From Pseudomonas viridiflava (GTDB lineage Bacteria; Pseudomonadota; Gammaproteobacteria; Pseudomonadales; Pseudomonadaceae), in contig NZ_UUPU01000001.1 in NCBI RefSeq assembly GCF_900591205.1, positions 1 through 64,000 on the forward strand: 64,000 nucleotides of DNA, given 5' to 3'. The position numbers were made by a program, and so were the translations under genes. The notes beneath the pieces are model-generated. The model had not been told where the DNA came from. It ran no database searches and saw only the letters and a list, made by a program, of their open reading frames with translations. Position 1 is the first letter of the stretch, and each line of letters opens with the position of its first letter. Below are positions 9,527 to 17,460 of this stretch, one piece after another.

Positions 9527-9569
9527 ACAGGTACAGTTTAAAAAATATAACAATTAAGCAGTACAATTT
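9527..9569 (+). promoter_or_regulatory. GTACAG-type site before the second DUF1127 gene
   Basis: ACAGGTACAGTT (9527-9538) repeats exactly the 12-mer at 9003-9014. A relaxed copy GCAGTACAATTT follows at 9558-9569, separated by an A/T-rich stretch. The same regulator probably controls both DUF1127 genes. Confidence 0.55.
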
Positions 9570-9644
9570 AGCCTCGGTGTATCTGTAACGGTCAAACCCC
9601 TTCGCCCACCATGGAGTTCCAAGACCTCATGAAAGGCATTCACC

Positions 9645-9830
9645 ATGGATACGCGAACCTCTCTTTGTAAGCGGCTGTTACGCCGCGCAACCTCCACGCT
9701 AGCAAGATGGGCACGCCACGCGTACGAGCGAAACCAACTGGCACAGCTGGATCTTCACGAATTGTCCGACGCCGGCATCAGCCAAAGCGAGAGAATGGTC
9801 GAGCTGTCCAAGCCGTTCTGGCGTGACTAG
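9645..9830 (+). CDS. Second DUF1127 small protein
   Basis: This 61-residue paralogue of the 9166-9381 gene shares the core (ARWARHAYERNQLAQLDLHE, then LSDAGIS) and the identical C-terminus ELSKPFW. It is basic in its N-terminal half. The gene lies behind a related repeat-bearing leader, so the pair looks like a tandem duplication retained with its control sites. No terminator of its own is obvious before the DUF2388 genes. Confidence 0.85.
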   Translation: MDTRTSLCKRLLRRATSTLARWARHAYERNQLAQLDLHELSDAGISQSERMVELSKPFWRD

Positions 9831-9966
9831 GCGGTCAAGAAGCTTTCCGAACGGATAAACGGCGGCTTAATATCCGACCACCACGTGGCGAACCGCCTGG
9901 AACAGGCGTCTGATCCCCAATGGCTGGCCTGCGCCACCTTATTCGTTCATCTACAGGAGTCACACC

Positions 9967-10287
9967 ATGTCCCGTCTTCGTCTGCTGAGTGCTGCAGCCT
10001 TGCTGGTCCTGGCTGCCAACGCCAACGCGAGCAGCTTCATCGTGACCACCGACTCCATCGTCGGCGCACTCAAAGCCACTTCCGACGCCAGCTCTGACGC
10101 CACTTCGTCGCTGCGGGACAACAAGGTCGTGCGCGCTGCCCGTGACGACGCCGCCAGCTTTGTCGCCAGTGAAGGCGCCATCCGTGGCGTGAAGCTGGAA
10201 AGCGCGCTGGCCCAGATCCGCCAGCAAGCGCCGCAACTGAACACCGCGACTGACGCGCAACTGGCCCAGGCCATCCTGGCCATCTGA
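9967..10287 (+). CDS. DUF2388 secreted small protein, paralogue 1
   Basis: This 106-residue protein has an N-terminal signal peptide cleaved after ANANA (residue 18-22 region) and a mature DUF2388 domain. The family core is visible: KVVRAARDDAASFVASEGAI, then RGVKLESAL, ending in AQAILAI. AGGAG lies 9 nt before the start. It is the first of three tandem paralogues (9967, 10390, 10738) upstream of a DUF4105 protein. The location is probably periplasmic; function unknown. Confidence 0.88.
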   Translation: MSRLRLLSAAALLVLAANANASSFIVTTDSIVGALKATSDASSDATSSLRDNKVVRAARDDAASFVASEGAIRGVKLESALAQIRQQAPQLNTATDAQLAQAILAI

Positions 10288-10389
10288 ACCGGAGCACAGA
10301 GGGGAGTGCCCGCCGCTTCCTGACACCTTCACTGGCTCTCGCCCGGGCATTGCGCTAGCCTTGGCGCTCGCTTTCAGTTGTCGAGTCCC

Positions 10390-10698
10390 ATGGCTTTTTC
10401 ATACCGCCTGTTAATCGCCCCAGTGTTGTTTTTCGCCGGTTGGTCACCAATGGCGTCGGCCTTTGACCTGACCACCCAAAGTACCGTCGCGAGCGCGTAT
10501 GCCACCAGCAAGGTGACTTCCGCGCCTTTCGACAGAAAAGTAGTGATGGCCGCCCAGGATGATGCCGCTGCGTTCATCGCCACAGACGGCCAATGGCGGG
10601 GGGCCCGGCTAGAGTCCGCGCTGGATTATCTGCGCCGTACCCAGCCAAAACTTAACGCCAGCGACCTTGAACTGGCACAGGCAATTCTCGTCCAATAA
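10390..10698 (+). CDS. DUF2388 secreted small protein, paralogue 2
   Basis: This 102-residue protein has a signal peptide (cleavage near ASA, residues 20-22) and the same core as its neighbours: KVVMAAQDDAAAFIATDGQ, WRGARLESAL and AQAIL. It is the most diverged of the three and lacks the Ser/Thr stretch ahead of the core. I chose the ATG at 10390; a TTG at 10378 would add four residues. Function unknown. Confidence 0.85.
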   Translation: MAFSYRLLIAPVLFFAGWSPMASAFDLTTQSTVASAYATSKVTSAPFDRKVVMAAQDDAAAFIATDGQWRGARLESALDYLRRTQPKLNASDLELAQAILVQ

Positions 10699-10737
10699 TC
10701 ACCTGTGTATTTCCATCTTTGTATTCGGAGTTATTCC

Positions 10738-11058
10738 ATGCGTAGCCCGCTGATCGCCGCCTCCCTTGGCCTGCTGTTGTTGGCCGACGTCGCCCAGGCG
10801 CATACCCTGGTGGCCACCAGTAACATCGTTGTGCGAGCCTCTGGCCGCACCATTGATTTCACCTCGGACACCACCACCTCCATCCGTGACTCCAAAGTCG
10901 TGCGCGAAGCCCACGATGATGCAGCCAGTTTCGTCGCCAGCAACGGCGAAATTCGCGGCGCGCAACTGGAAGCCGCCTTCAACACCCTGCGCACCCGCCT
11001 CCCCCAAGCCCGCGATGCCAGTGACCAGACCCTAGCTGAAGCTATCCTCGCACTGTGA
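10738..11058 (+). CDS. DUF2388 secreted small protein, paralogue 3
   Basis: This 106-residue protein has a short signal peptide (cleavage after VAQA) and the family core KVVREAHDDAASFVASNGEI, RGAQLEAAF and AEAILAL. The start is the ATG following CGGAG; a frame opening at 10705 adds an implausible 11-residue extension. Its TGA overlaps the GTG start of the next gene, so it is probably translationally coupled to the DUF4105 protein. That is the strongest evidence for a shared process. Confidence 0.87.
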   Translation: MRSPLIAASLGLLLLADVAQAHTLVATSNIVVRASGRTIDFTSDTTTSIRDSKVVREAHDDAASFVASNGEIRGAQLEAAFNTLRTRLPQARDASDQTLAEAILAL

Positions 11059-13016
11059 GGCGCCTTGTTGCCTGGCTGCTGGCCGCGGCTGTGCTGCTGT
11101 GTGGCGGCGCAGCCCAGGCCAGCCTGCAACTGCGGCTCAAGACCGATGGCTTGAGCCCGGCCGAACAGCAGGCCAGCCAGGCATTGCTCGATGAAGCGAT
11201 GCGCTCCTTACCGCCGCGCTTTGTCGAGCAGCTCGACCGGCGTATCGACGTCGGCTGGACCGACAAGATGCCCGAGAACGCCTACGGCCAAGCCTCGCTG
11301 GTGTCGGAACTGGACCTCAACCGCAATCTGCTCGCCAGCCTGACCGACGGCAGCGCCGCCACCCAGAAAACCAATCGCCCCCACGGCACCGTGCGCCGGG
11401 AAATGCTCGCCACTGTGCTGCATGAACTGACCCACATCTATGACCGTGCACGCTTGTGGTCCAAGGACGAGCACGCACTGATCAATCGCTGCAGCCGCCA
11501 GAACAACATCACCGGCCTGATCGGCCTGCCCGATCAATGCCGTGGCCAGAACGACCGTCGTTTTACCCTCAGTGACGACCCGCGCCTGCTGGACCTCGCC
11601 GGCTGGCCCCAATACGTCGGCCGTCGCGGCGAACGCGAACAGCACAACCGTCAGGTTGTACGCAGCCCGGATATCTACGAAACCACCAGCCCGCTGGAGT
11701 TCGTGGCGGTCAACATGGAGTACTTTCTCCTCGACCCAAGCTACGCCTGCCGTCGCCCCGCACTGTTCCGCTACTACAAGGAACGCTTCGGCTGGGCGCC
11801 GCCTGAGCAAGACACCTGCGAAAAAACTTACGCGTTCCTCAACGCCGGTAACGATTTCGCCAAGACGCCGCTGGGCCATGTCGACCCGGTGCGGGTATAC
11901 GAAATCGACTACCTGCTCGCCGAAGCCAACCAGAACCTGGTGAGCCGCTGGGGCCACAGCATGTTGCGCCTGGTTATCTGCGCGCCCGGCCGCCCGCGTG
12001 GCCCGGATTGCCGGCTGGATCTGGATCAACACCTGGTGTTGTCCTACCGCGCCTTCGTCGGTGACGTACAGCTGTCGAGCTGGGACGGCATGGTAGGCAA
12101 GTACCCGTCGCGCCTGTTTGTGCTGCCACTGGCCCAGGTGATCGACGAGTACACCAAGACCGAACTGCGCGGCCTGGCCTCAGTACCCCTGAAACTCACG
12201 CGTCAGGAAATCAACGACACTGTCGAACATGCCGCCGAAATGCATTGGAGCTACGACGGTAACTATTTCTTCATTTCCAACAACTGCGCGGTGGAAAGCC
12301 TGAAACTGCTGCGCAGCGGCAGCGCCAACCCGCAACTGACCGGGCTGGACAACATCACCCCCAATGGCCTGCTCGAAGTACTTCAAGCCCGCGGCCTGGC
12401 CGACACCAGCGTACTGAATGACAAACGCGAGGCGCTGCGTCTGGGCTATCACTTCGACTCCTTCCGCGAGCGCTATCAGGCAATGTTCGATGTGTTGCGC
12501 AAACATTTGCCGATCAAACAGACCCAGGTCGAAGACTGGCTGTCCCTCAGTGCCGAAGAGCGCCGCCAGTGGTTTGCCCAGGCCGACCTGCGTACCAGCG
12601 CCGCCCTGTTGCTGCTGGAGCAGGCGAGCTTTCGCAAACAGCTGATGCTGGCTCAAGACGAAGTCAAACAACGCTACCTCGGTGCCCGTGAGCTGAAGAA
12701 CGGCGGGATGGAGAAGGCTAACGCCACGCTGCAACAGATTCTTGCCAACAGCGGCTTCCTCAGTCGCCCGGCAGAACTGCTGGGCAGCGGCGGCTACGGT
12801 CTGCCCCAACCGTCAGAGTCCAAACGCCTGGAATCGGAAAGCGCCGAGCGCCAGAAGCAGCTGCAATCGCTCACCGGCGAGCTGGATAAAGAGGTGAGGG
12901 CGCTGCTGGAGCCTTCCCGCGCCGCTGAAATCGCCGCCTGCGAAGCCAACCTCAAGCAGGTGGGCGAGCATTTAAGGGCGTTGCACAAAGCGGCAGGTGG
13001 TTTGGAGCTGCCCTGA
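11055..13016 (+). CDS. Secreted protein with HExxH motif and DUF4105 (Lnb-like periplasmic) domain
   Basis: This 653-residue exported protein has a signal peptide at residues 1-22 ending AQA. An N-terminal region has a zinc-protease-like HELTH motif (H123-H127) with a possible third ligand (E215 or E222 in SPLEFVAVNMEYFLL). The central DUF4105 domain (about 280-450) has H301 in RWGHSMLR and C411 in FISNNCAVESL, the conserved His and Cys of the family. The C-terminal 200 residues are helical and coiled-coil-like. DUF4105 (PF13387) has been linked to the Bacteroides lipoprotein N-acyltransferase Lnb; I recall this but cannot verify it here. The GTG start overlaps the preceding DUF2388 stop. The enzymatic activity is unproven and could be peptidase, acyltransferase or both. 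Confidence 0.85.
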   Translation: MRRLVAWLLAAAVLLCGGAAQASLQLRLKTDGLSPAEQQASQALLDEAMRSLPPRFVEQLDRRIDVGWTDKMPENAYGQASLVSELDLNRNLLASLTDGSAATQKTNRPHGTVRREMLATVLHELTHIYDRARLWSKDEHALINRCSRQNNITGLIGLPDQCRGQNDRRFTLSDDPRLLDLAGWPQYVGRRGEREQHNRQVVRSPDIYETTSPLEFVAVNMEYFLLDPSYACRRPALFRYYKERFGWAPPEQDTCEKTYAFLNAGNDFAKTPLGHVDPVRVYEIDYLLAEANQNLVSRWGHSMLRLVICAPGRPRGPDCRLDLDQHLVLSYRAFVGDVQLSSWDGMVGKYPSRLFVLPLAQVIDEYTKTELRGLASVPLKLTRQEINDTVEHAAEMHWSYDGNYFFISNNCAVESLKLLRSGSANPQLTGLDNITPNGLLEVLQARGLADTSVLNDKREALRLGYHFDSFRERYQAMFDVLRKHLPIKQTQVEDWLSLSAEERRQWFAQADLRTSAALLLLEQASFRKQLMLAQDEVKQRYLGARELKNGGMEKANATLQQILANSGFLSRPAELLGSGGYGLPQPSESKRLESESAERQKQLQSLTGELDKEVRALLEPSRAAEIAACEANLKQVGEHLRALHKAAGGLELP

Positions 13017-13042
13017 CGCTCTCGCGGTAAACACCTTCACAT

Positions 13043-13130
13043 GTGGGAGCTGGCTTGCCTGCGATAGCGGTGGGCCAGGCAACCGCTAGGGTGAATGTGC
13101 CGACGTCATCGCCGGCAAGCCAGCTCCCAC
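13043..13130. repeat. REPIN (paired REP), downstream of the DUF4105 gene
   Basis: The head GTGGGAGCTGGCTTGCC at 13043-13059 is matched by its exact reverse complement at 13114-13130, separated by a diverged loop. This is a Pseudomonas REP doublet of the GAGCTGGCTTGCC type. It can form a long hairpin and may act as a transcription stop. Confidence 0.93.
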
Positions 13131-13253
13131 ATTTGCCTGTGTAAGACTAAAGACCGTGTGTCTGGCCCCCACAACCTGTTTTGCCAACGAAAGCTGGCTG
13201 AAAGCTTCCCCGTCTAGGATCGCCCCACTACCGGCAACAGACCGGCTGTTTAC

Positions 13254-13341
13254 AACAACAATGGTGATCCTGATGTCCGCTCGTACCCGCCTGTTTGCCC
13301 CAACTCCCCCCGTACGCCTCGTGCCTTTCGTTCTGCGCTGA
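13254..13341 (+). promoter_or_regulatory. CitMHS leader: CA-type Crc/Hfq motif and short upstream ORF
   Basis: AACAACAA at 13254-13261 fits the AANAANAA consensus bound by Hfq-Crc in catabolite repression. It overlaps the ATG (13261) of a 26-codon frame ending at 13341, 50 bp before the transporter start. Both could control citrate uptake. Neither the small frame nor Crc control is proven. The rest of the gap 13131-13391 shows no gene. Confidence 0.45.
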
Positions 13342-13391
13342 CCCCAACCCGGTTCGCCATTCCCTAGCCGCGCTACGCCTGGAGTATTCCT

Positions 13392-14699
13392 ATGCTGACT
13401 TTCCTTGGCTTTGCCATGGTCATCACGTTCATGTACCTGATCATGACCAAGCGCCTGTCCGCGCTGATCGCCCTGATCATCGTGCCGATCCTGTTCGCCC
13501 TGTTTGGTGGCTTTGCACCGGAGATCGGCCCGATGATGCTCGCGGGCATCACCAAGCTTGCGCCGACGGGCGTGATGCTGATGTTCGCCATCCTCTACTT
13601 TGCCCTGATGATCGACTCCGGCCTGTTTGACCCGGCCGTGCGCAAGATCCTCAAGATGGTCAAGGGCGACCCGCTTAAGGTTTCGGTCGGCACCGCCGTG
13701 CTGGCCCTGGTGGTGTCGCTCGACGGTGACGGCGCCACCACCTACATGATCTGCGTGGCCGCCATGCTGCCGCTGTACCAGCGCATCGGCATGAGCCCAC
13801 GGATCATGGCCGGCCTGATCATCCTCGCCGGTGGCGTGATGAACATGACGCCCTGGGGCGGCCCGACCGCCCGTGCCGCGAGTGCGCTGCATGTGGACCC
13901 GTCGGACATCTTCGTTCCGATGATCCCGGCCATGGCCGCCGGTGTGGTGGCGATTCTGGTGATCGCTTACATGTACGGCAAACGCGAACGCGCTCGCCTG
14001 GGCGAACTGCACCTGCAAGGCGACGAGATCGACCACAGCGAAATCAGCGTGTCGCAGTTCCCGGACGCCCGCCGTCCTAAGCTGATCTGGTTCAACGGCG
14101 CCCTGACCTTCGCCCTGATGTGCACCCTGATCGCCGGCCTGCTGCCGTTGCCGGTGCTGTTCATGGTGGCGTTCAGTATCGCGATGATCGTCAACTACCC
14201 TTGCCTGCAAATGCAGAAAGACCGCGTCGCCGCCCACGCCGGCAGCGTATTGGCGGTAGTAGGGCTGATCTTCGCTGCGGGTATCTTCACCGGCATCCTG
14301 TCGGGCACCGGCATGGTCGATGCCATGTCCAAGAGCCTGCTGGCGGTCATCCCTGACGCGCTGGGCCCGTACCTGGCCGTGATCACCGCGCTGGTAAGCA
14401 TGCCGTTTACCTTCTTCATGTCCAACGATGCGTTCTACTACGGCGTACTGCCAGTACTGGCCGAAGCCGCCAGCCACTACGGCATCACCGCTGTGGAAAT
14501 GGCCCGTGCGTCGATCGTCGGCCAACCCGTACACTTGCTCAGCCCGCTGGTGCCCTCGACCTACCTGCTGGTGGCCCTGGCCGGTATCGAATTTGGCGAT
14601 CACCAGCGCTTCACCCTGAAGTGGGCAGTGCTGGTGTGCCTGTGCATAATGTTCGCCGCGTTGCTGATGGGGATTTTTCCGCTGTTCAGCACTCTATAA
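13392..14699 (+). CDS. CitMHS-family citrate/divalent-metal symporter
   Basis: This 435-residue inner-membrane protein has about 12 hydrophobic segments. CitMHS signatures include SLDGDGATTYMICVAAMLPL (about residues 112-131), GGVMNMTPWGGPTARAASAL (about 149-168) and the C-terminal FMSNDAFYYGVLPVL. Family members import citrate complexed with Mg2+ or Ca2+ together with protons. GGAG sits 8 nt before the ATG. The gene is alone; an inverted repeat (14712-14740) follows the stop. The preferred metal cannot be told from the sequence. Confidence 0.93.
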   Translation: MLTFLGFAMVITFMYLIMTKRLSALIALIIVPILFALFGGFAPEIGPMMLAGITKLAPTGVMLMFAILYFALMIDSGLFDPAVRKILKMVKGDPLKVSVGTAVLALVVSLDGDGATTYMICVAAMLPLYQRIGMSPRIMAGLIILAGGVMNMTPWGGPTARAASALHVDPSDIFVPMIPAMAAGVVAILVIAYMYGKRERARLGELHLQGDEIDHSEISVSQFPDARRPKLIWFNGALTFALMCTLIAGLLPLPVLFMVAFSIAMIVNYPCLQMQKDRVAAHAGSVLAVVGLIFAAGIFTGILSGTGMVDAMSKSLLAVIPDALGPYLAVITALVSMPFTFFMSNDAFYYGVLPVLAEAASHYGITAVEMARASIVGQPVHLLSPLVPSTYLLVALAGIEFGDHQRFTLKWAVLVCLCIMFAALLMGIFPLFSTL

Positions 14700-14711
14700 T
14701 CGTACCAACTC

Positions 14712-14740
14712 AACCGCGCGGCGCTGCAGCTTGCGCGGTT
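14712..14740 (+). terminator. Inverted repeat between the citrate transporter and terC
   Basis: Arms AACCGCGC (14712-14719) and GCGCGGTT (14733-14740) flank a 13-nt loop, 13 bp after the transporter stop. The tail has only two T's after the stem, so termination may be weak. Confidence 0.5.
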
Positions 14741-14764
14741 TAACACTTGCTCAAAGGAATACAC

Positions 14765-15532
14765 ATGGAATGGCTGACCAATCCGGAAATCTGGATTGCC
14801 TTCTTCACCCTGACGGCCCTCGAGATCGTCCTGGGCATAGATAACATCATCATGATTTCGATCCTGGTCAGCCGTATGCCCAAGCATATGCAGGCGCGTA
14901 CCCGGATCTTCGGCCTGGCGCTGGCCATGGTCACACGCATCCTGTTGCTGCTGTCGATCACTTGGGTCATGCAACTGACCGCCGACCTGTTCGTGGTCTT
15001 CGGCCAAGGCATTTCCGGGCGTGACCTGATCCTGTTCTTCGGTGGCCTGTTCCTGTTGTGGAAAAGCTCCCAGGAGATGTACCACGCGCTGGAAGGTGAA
15101 GATGAAACCCACGAAGAGCCAGGCGGCAAGGGCGGCAAGTTCATCTACACCATCATCCAGATCGCGATCATTGACATCGTGTTCTCCCTGGACTCGGTAA
15201 TCACCGCCGTCGGCATGGTTTCCCATGTACCGGTGATGGTTGCGGCGATCGTGGTTGCCGTCCTGGTGATGATGCTGGCGGCCGGCACCATCAGCGAGTT
15301 CATCGACAAGCACCCGTCGCTGAAGATGCTCGCGCTGTCGTTCCTGCTGGTGGTGGGCACCGTGCTGATCGCCGAATCCTTCGACGTGCATGTGCCAAAA
15401 GGTTACGTCTACTTCGCCATGGCGTTCTCGCTGGCGGTGGAAGCGGTCAATATCAAGATGCGTACCGCCATCGCGAAAAAGAAGAAACAACAGGACCCTG
15501 TGAAACTGCGCAAGGACATTCCGGGTCAATAA
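14765..15532 (+). CDS. TerC/Alx-family integral membrane protein
   Basis: This 255-residue protein has seven to eight predicted helices. The paired TerC motifs LEIVLGIDNIIMISIL (near the N-terminus) and DIVFSLDSVITAVGM (mid-protein) carry conserved acidic residues in membrane segments. The family includes Mn2+ exporters and tellurite-resistance proteins and has been linked to metalation of secreted proteins. AAAGGA precedes the ATG at 14765; an in-frame TTG at 14747 is less likely. A strong terminator follows. Confidence 0.9.
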   Translation: MEWLTNPEIWIAFFTLTALEIVLGIDNIIMISILVSRMPKHMQARTRIFGLALAMVTRILLLLSITWVMQLTADLFVVFGQGISGRDLILFFGGLFLLWKSSQEMYHALEGEDETHEEPGGKGGKFIYTIIQIAIIDIVFSLDSVITAVGMVSHVPVMVAAIVVAVLVMMLAAGTISEFIDKHPSLKMLALSFLLVVGTVLIAESFDVHVPKGYVYFAMAFSLAVEAVNIKMRTAIAKKKKQQDPVKLRKDIPGQ

Positions 15533-15548
15533 TCTTGATCCGCTGCTG

Positions 15549-15577
15549 AAATGGGGCGCTTGCGCCCCATTTTTTTC
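15549..15577 (+). terminator. Terminator after terC-family gene
   Basis: Perfect arms ATGGGGCGC (15551-15559) and GCGCCCCAT (15562-15570) with a tight loop are followed by a run of seven T's. Confidence 0.93.
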
Positions 15578-15744
15578 ATCTGCAAAAAACTGATTTTATG
15601 ACAGTTTTGTTTCAATCCCGACTTTAGCTATGCGATGCTGGCGCAGAGCCCATTCGCCAACTACAGCTTAAGTACAAGACGTAGAACAGCACGCGGCAAT
15701 TCTCATTAGCTCCTTTTGGAGCACACCCACACGGGGGGCCGAGC

Positions 15745-17403
15745 ATGCTGACCTTGCTCAATCTGCTTTCCGCCGTGACCCTGCTTATCTGGGGCACGCA
15801 CATCGTCCGTACCGGCATCCTGCGGGTCTACGGCTCCAACTTGCGTCAAGTCATCGGGCAGAACATGTCCAAGCGCTGGCTGGCGTTTGTCGCCGGTATC
15901 CTGGTGACCGCCATGGTGCAGAGCAGCAACGCCACGGCCATGCTGGTGACTTCCTTTGTCGGCCAGGGCCTGATGGGCCTGATGCCCGCCCTGGCGACCA
16001 TGCTCGGCGCCGATGTCGGTACTGCGTTGATGGCGCGGGTACTCACGTTTGACCTGTCGTGGCTGTCGCCGCTGCTGATCTTTCTCGGGGTGATCTTCTT
16101 CCTGTCGCGCAAACAGACGCGGGCAGGGCAGTTGGGCCGTGTCGGGATTGGCCTGGGGCTGATCATCCTCGCTCTGCAATTGATCGTGGAAGCTGCCGGG
16201 CCGATTACCCACGCCCAAGGCGTGAAAGTGCTGTTCGGATCATTGACCGGTGACATCCTGCTCGACGCCCTGGTCGGCGCCCTGTTCGCGATGATTTCCT
16301 ACTCCAGCCTGGCCGCTGTGCTGCTGACCGCCACCCTGGCCGGCGCCGGAGTGATCGGCTTGCACGTGGCGATCGGCCTGGTGATCGGCGCCAACATCGG
16401 CAGCGGCGTGCTGGCCTTCCTCAGCACCAGCATGCAAAACGCGGCCGGGCGTCAGGTGGCCCTGGGCAGCCTGTTGTACAAATTGATCGGCCTGCTGCTG
16501 ATTATCCCGGTGCTCGACCCGCTGGTGCTGTGGATGGACGGCCTGGACTACAGCGCCCAAGGCATGGTCATCACCTTCCACTTGCTCTACAACGTCAGCC
16601 GCTGCCTGATCCTGCTGCCAACCATCGGGCCGATGGCACGCCTGTGCGCCTGGTTGCTGCCGGAACAAGCAGAGACCAATGGCAAAGCCAAACCCCGTCA
16701 TCTGGACCTCGCGGCCCTTGCCACGCCAAGCCTGGCACTGGCCAACGCCGCACGGGAAACCCTGCGCCTGGGCGACCTGATCGACAACATGCTGACCGCC
16801 ATGCAGGAAGTGCTGCGCGGCAAGCAAACCGCCATCACCCAGGAAATGCGCAGCCTCAGCGATGATGTCGAAGCCCTTTACAGCGCGATCAAGCTCTACC
16901 TGGCGCAAATGCCCCGCGAAGACCTTAGCGAACAGGACAGCCGCCGCTGGGCCGAAATCATCGAGCTGTCGATCAACCTGAAGCTCGCCGGCGACCTGAT
17001 CGAACGCATGCTGCGCAAAGTCCAGCAGCAGAAAACCTCCCAGCGCCGCCAATTCTCGGAGGTCGGCCTGGAGGAACTCAGCGGCCTGCACAGCCAGTTG
17101 ATCGCCAACCTGCGCCTGGGCCTGTCGGTGTTCCTCAGTGCCGACCCGGAAAGCGCTCGGCAATTGCTGCGCGAAAAACGCCGCTTCCGCGCCCAGGAGC
17201 GGCGCCTGGCCCATGCCCACGTCAGCCGCCTGCAACGCAAAATCGTGCAGAGCCTGGAGACCAGCTCCCTGCACCTGGAGCTGATTGCCGATATGAAGCG
17301 TCTGAACTCGTTGTTTTGCAGCAGTGCTTATGTAGTGTTGGAAACGTCCGACACCGGAGCGCTCTCGGCCGAAGATATTGCCGACATCACGCATTCACCC
17401 TGA
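15745..17403 (+). CDS. Na/Pi cotransporter family protein with PhoU-like C-terminus
   Basis: This 552-residue protein has two Na_Pi_cotrans membrane repeats in residues 1-310, each with a QSSNATA- or SYSSLAAV-type motif and a G/A-rich re-entrant segment (VQSSNATAMLVTSF; MISYSSLAAVLLTATL). The cytoplasmic C-terminus (about 330-540) is helical and PhoU-like. Relatives such as YjbB mediate sodium-linked phosphate movement, often export, with the PhoU domain as regulator. It stands alone between the terC terminator and the M16 peptidase. Confidence 0.9.
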   Translation: MLTLLNLLSAVTLLIWGTHIVRTGILRVYGSNLRQVIGQNMSKRWLAFVAGILVTAMVQSSNATAMLVTSFVGQGLMGLMPALATMLGADVGTALMARVLTFDLSWLSPLLIFLGVIFFLSRKQTRAGQLGRVGIGLGLIILALQLIVEAAGPITHAQGVKVLFGSLTGDILLDALVGALFAMISYSSLAAVLLTATLAGAGVIGLHVAIGLVIGANIGSGVLAFLSTSMQNAAGRQVALGSLLYKLIGLLLIIPVLDPLVLWMDGLDYSAQGMVITFHLLYNVSRCLILLPTIGPMARLCAWLLPEQAETNGKAKPRHLDLAALATPSLALANAARETLRLGDLIDNMLTAMQEVLRGKQTAITQEMRSLSDDVEALYSAIKLYLAQMPREDLSEQDSRRWAEIIELSINLKLAGDLIERMLRKVQQQKTSQRRQFSEVGLEELSGLHSQLIANLRLGLSVFLSADPESARQLLREKRRFRAQERRLAHAHVSRLQRKIVQSLETSSLHLELIADMKRLNSLFCSSAYVVLETSDTGALSAEDIADITHSP

Positions 17404-17460
17404 ACGGATGATGGCCCGTGAAGTCAGTTAAAGCTGACCTCACTCGCCAGGAAGCTTGTT

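Noticed and set aside
13086..14603. 505-codon open frame opposite the CitMHS gene
   Set aside because: The translation is rich in His, Gln, Asp and Arg and matches no family; the plus-strand CitMHS motifs are clear.
15592..15610. Possible Pho box before the Na/Pi cotransporter
   Set aside because: Only one half-site (CTGTCAT on the minus strand at 15599-15605) matches; the second half-site is poor.
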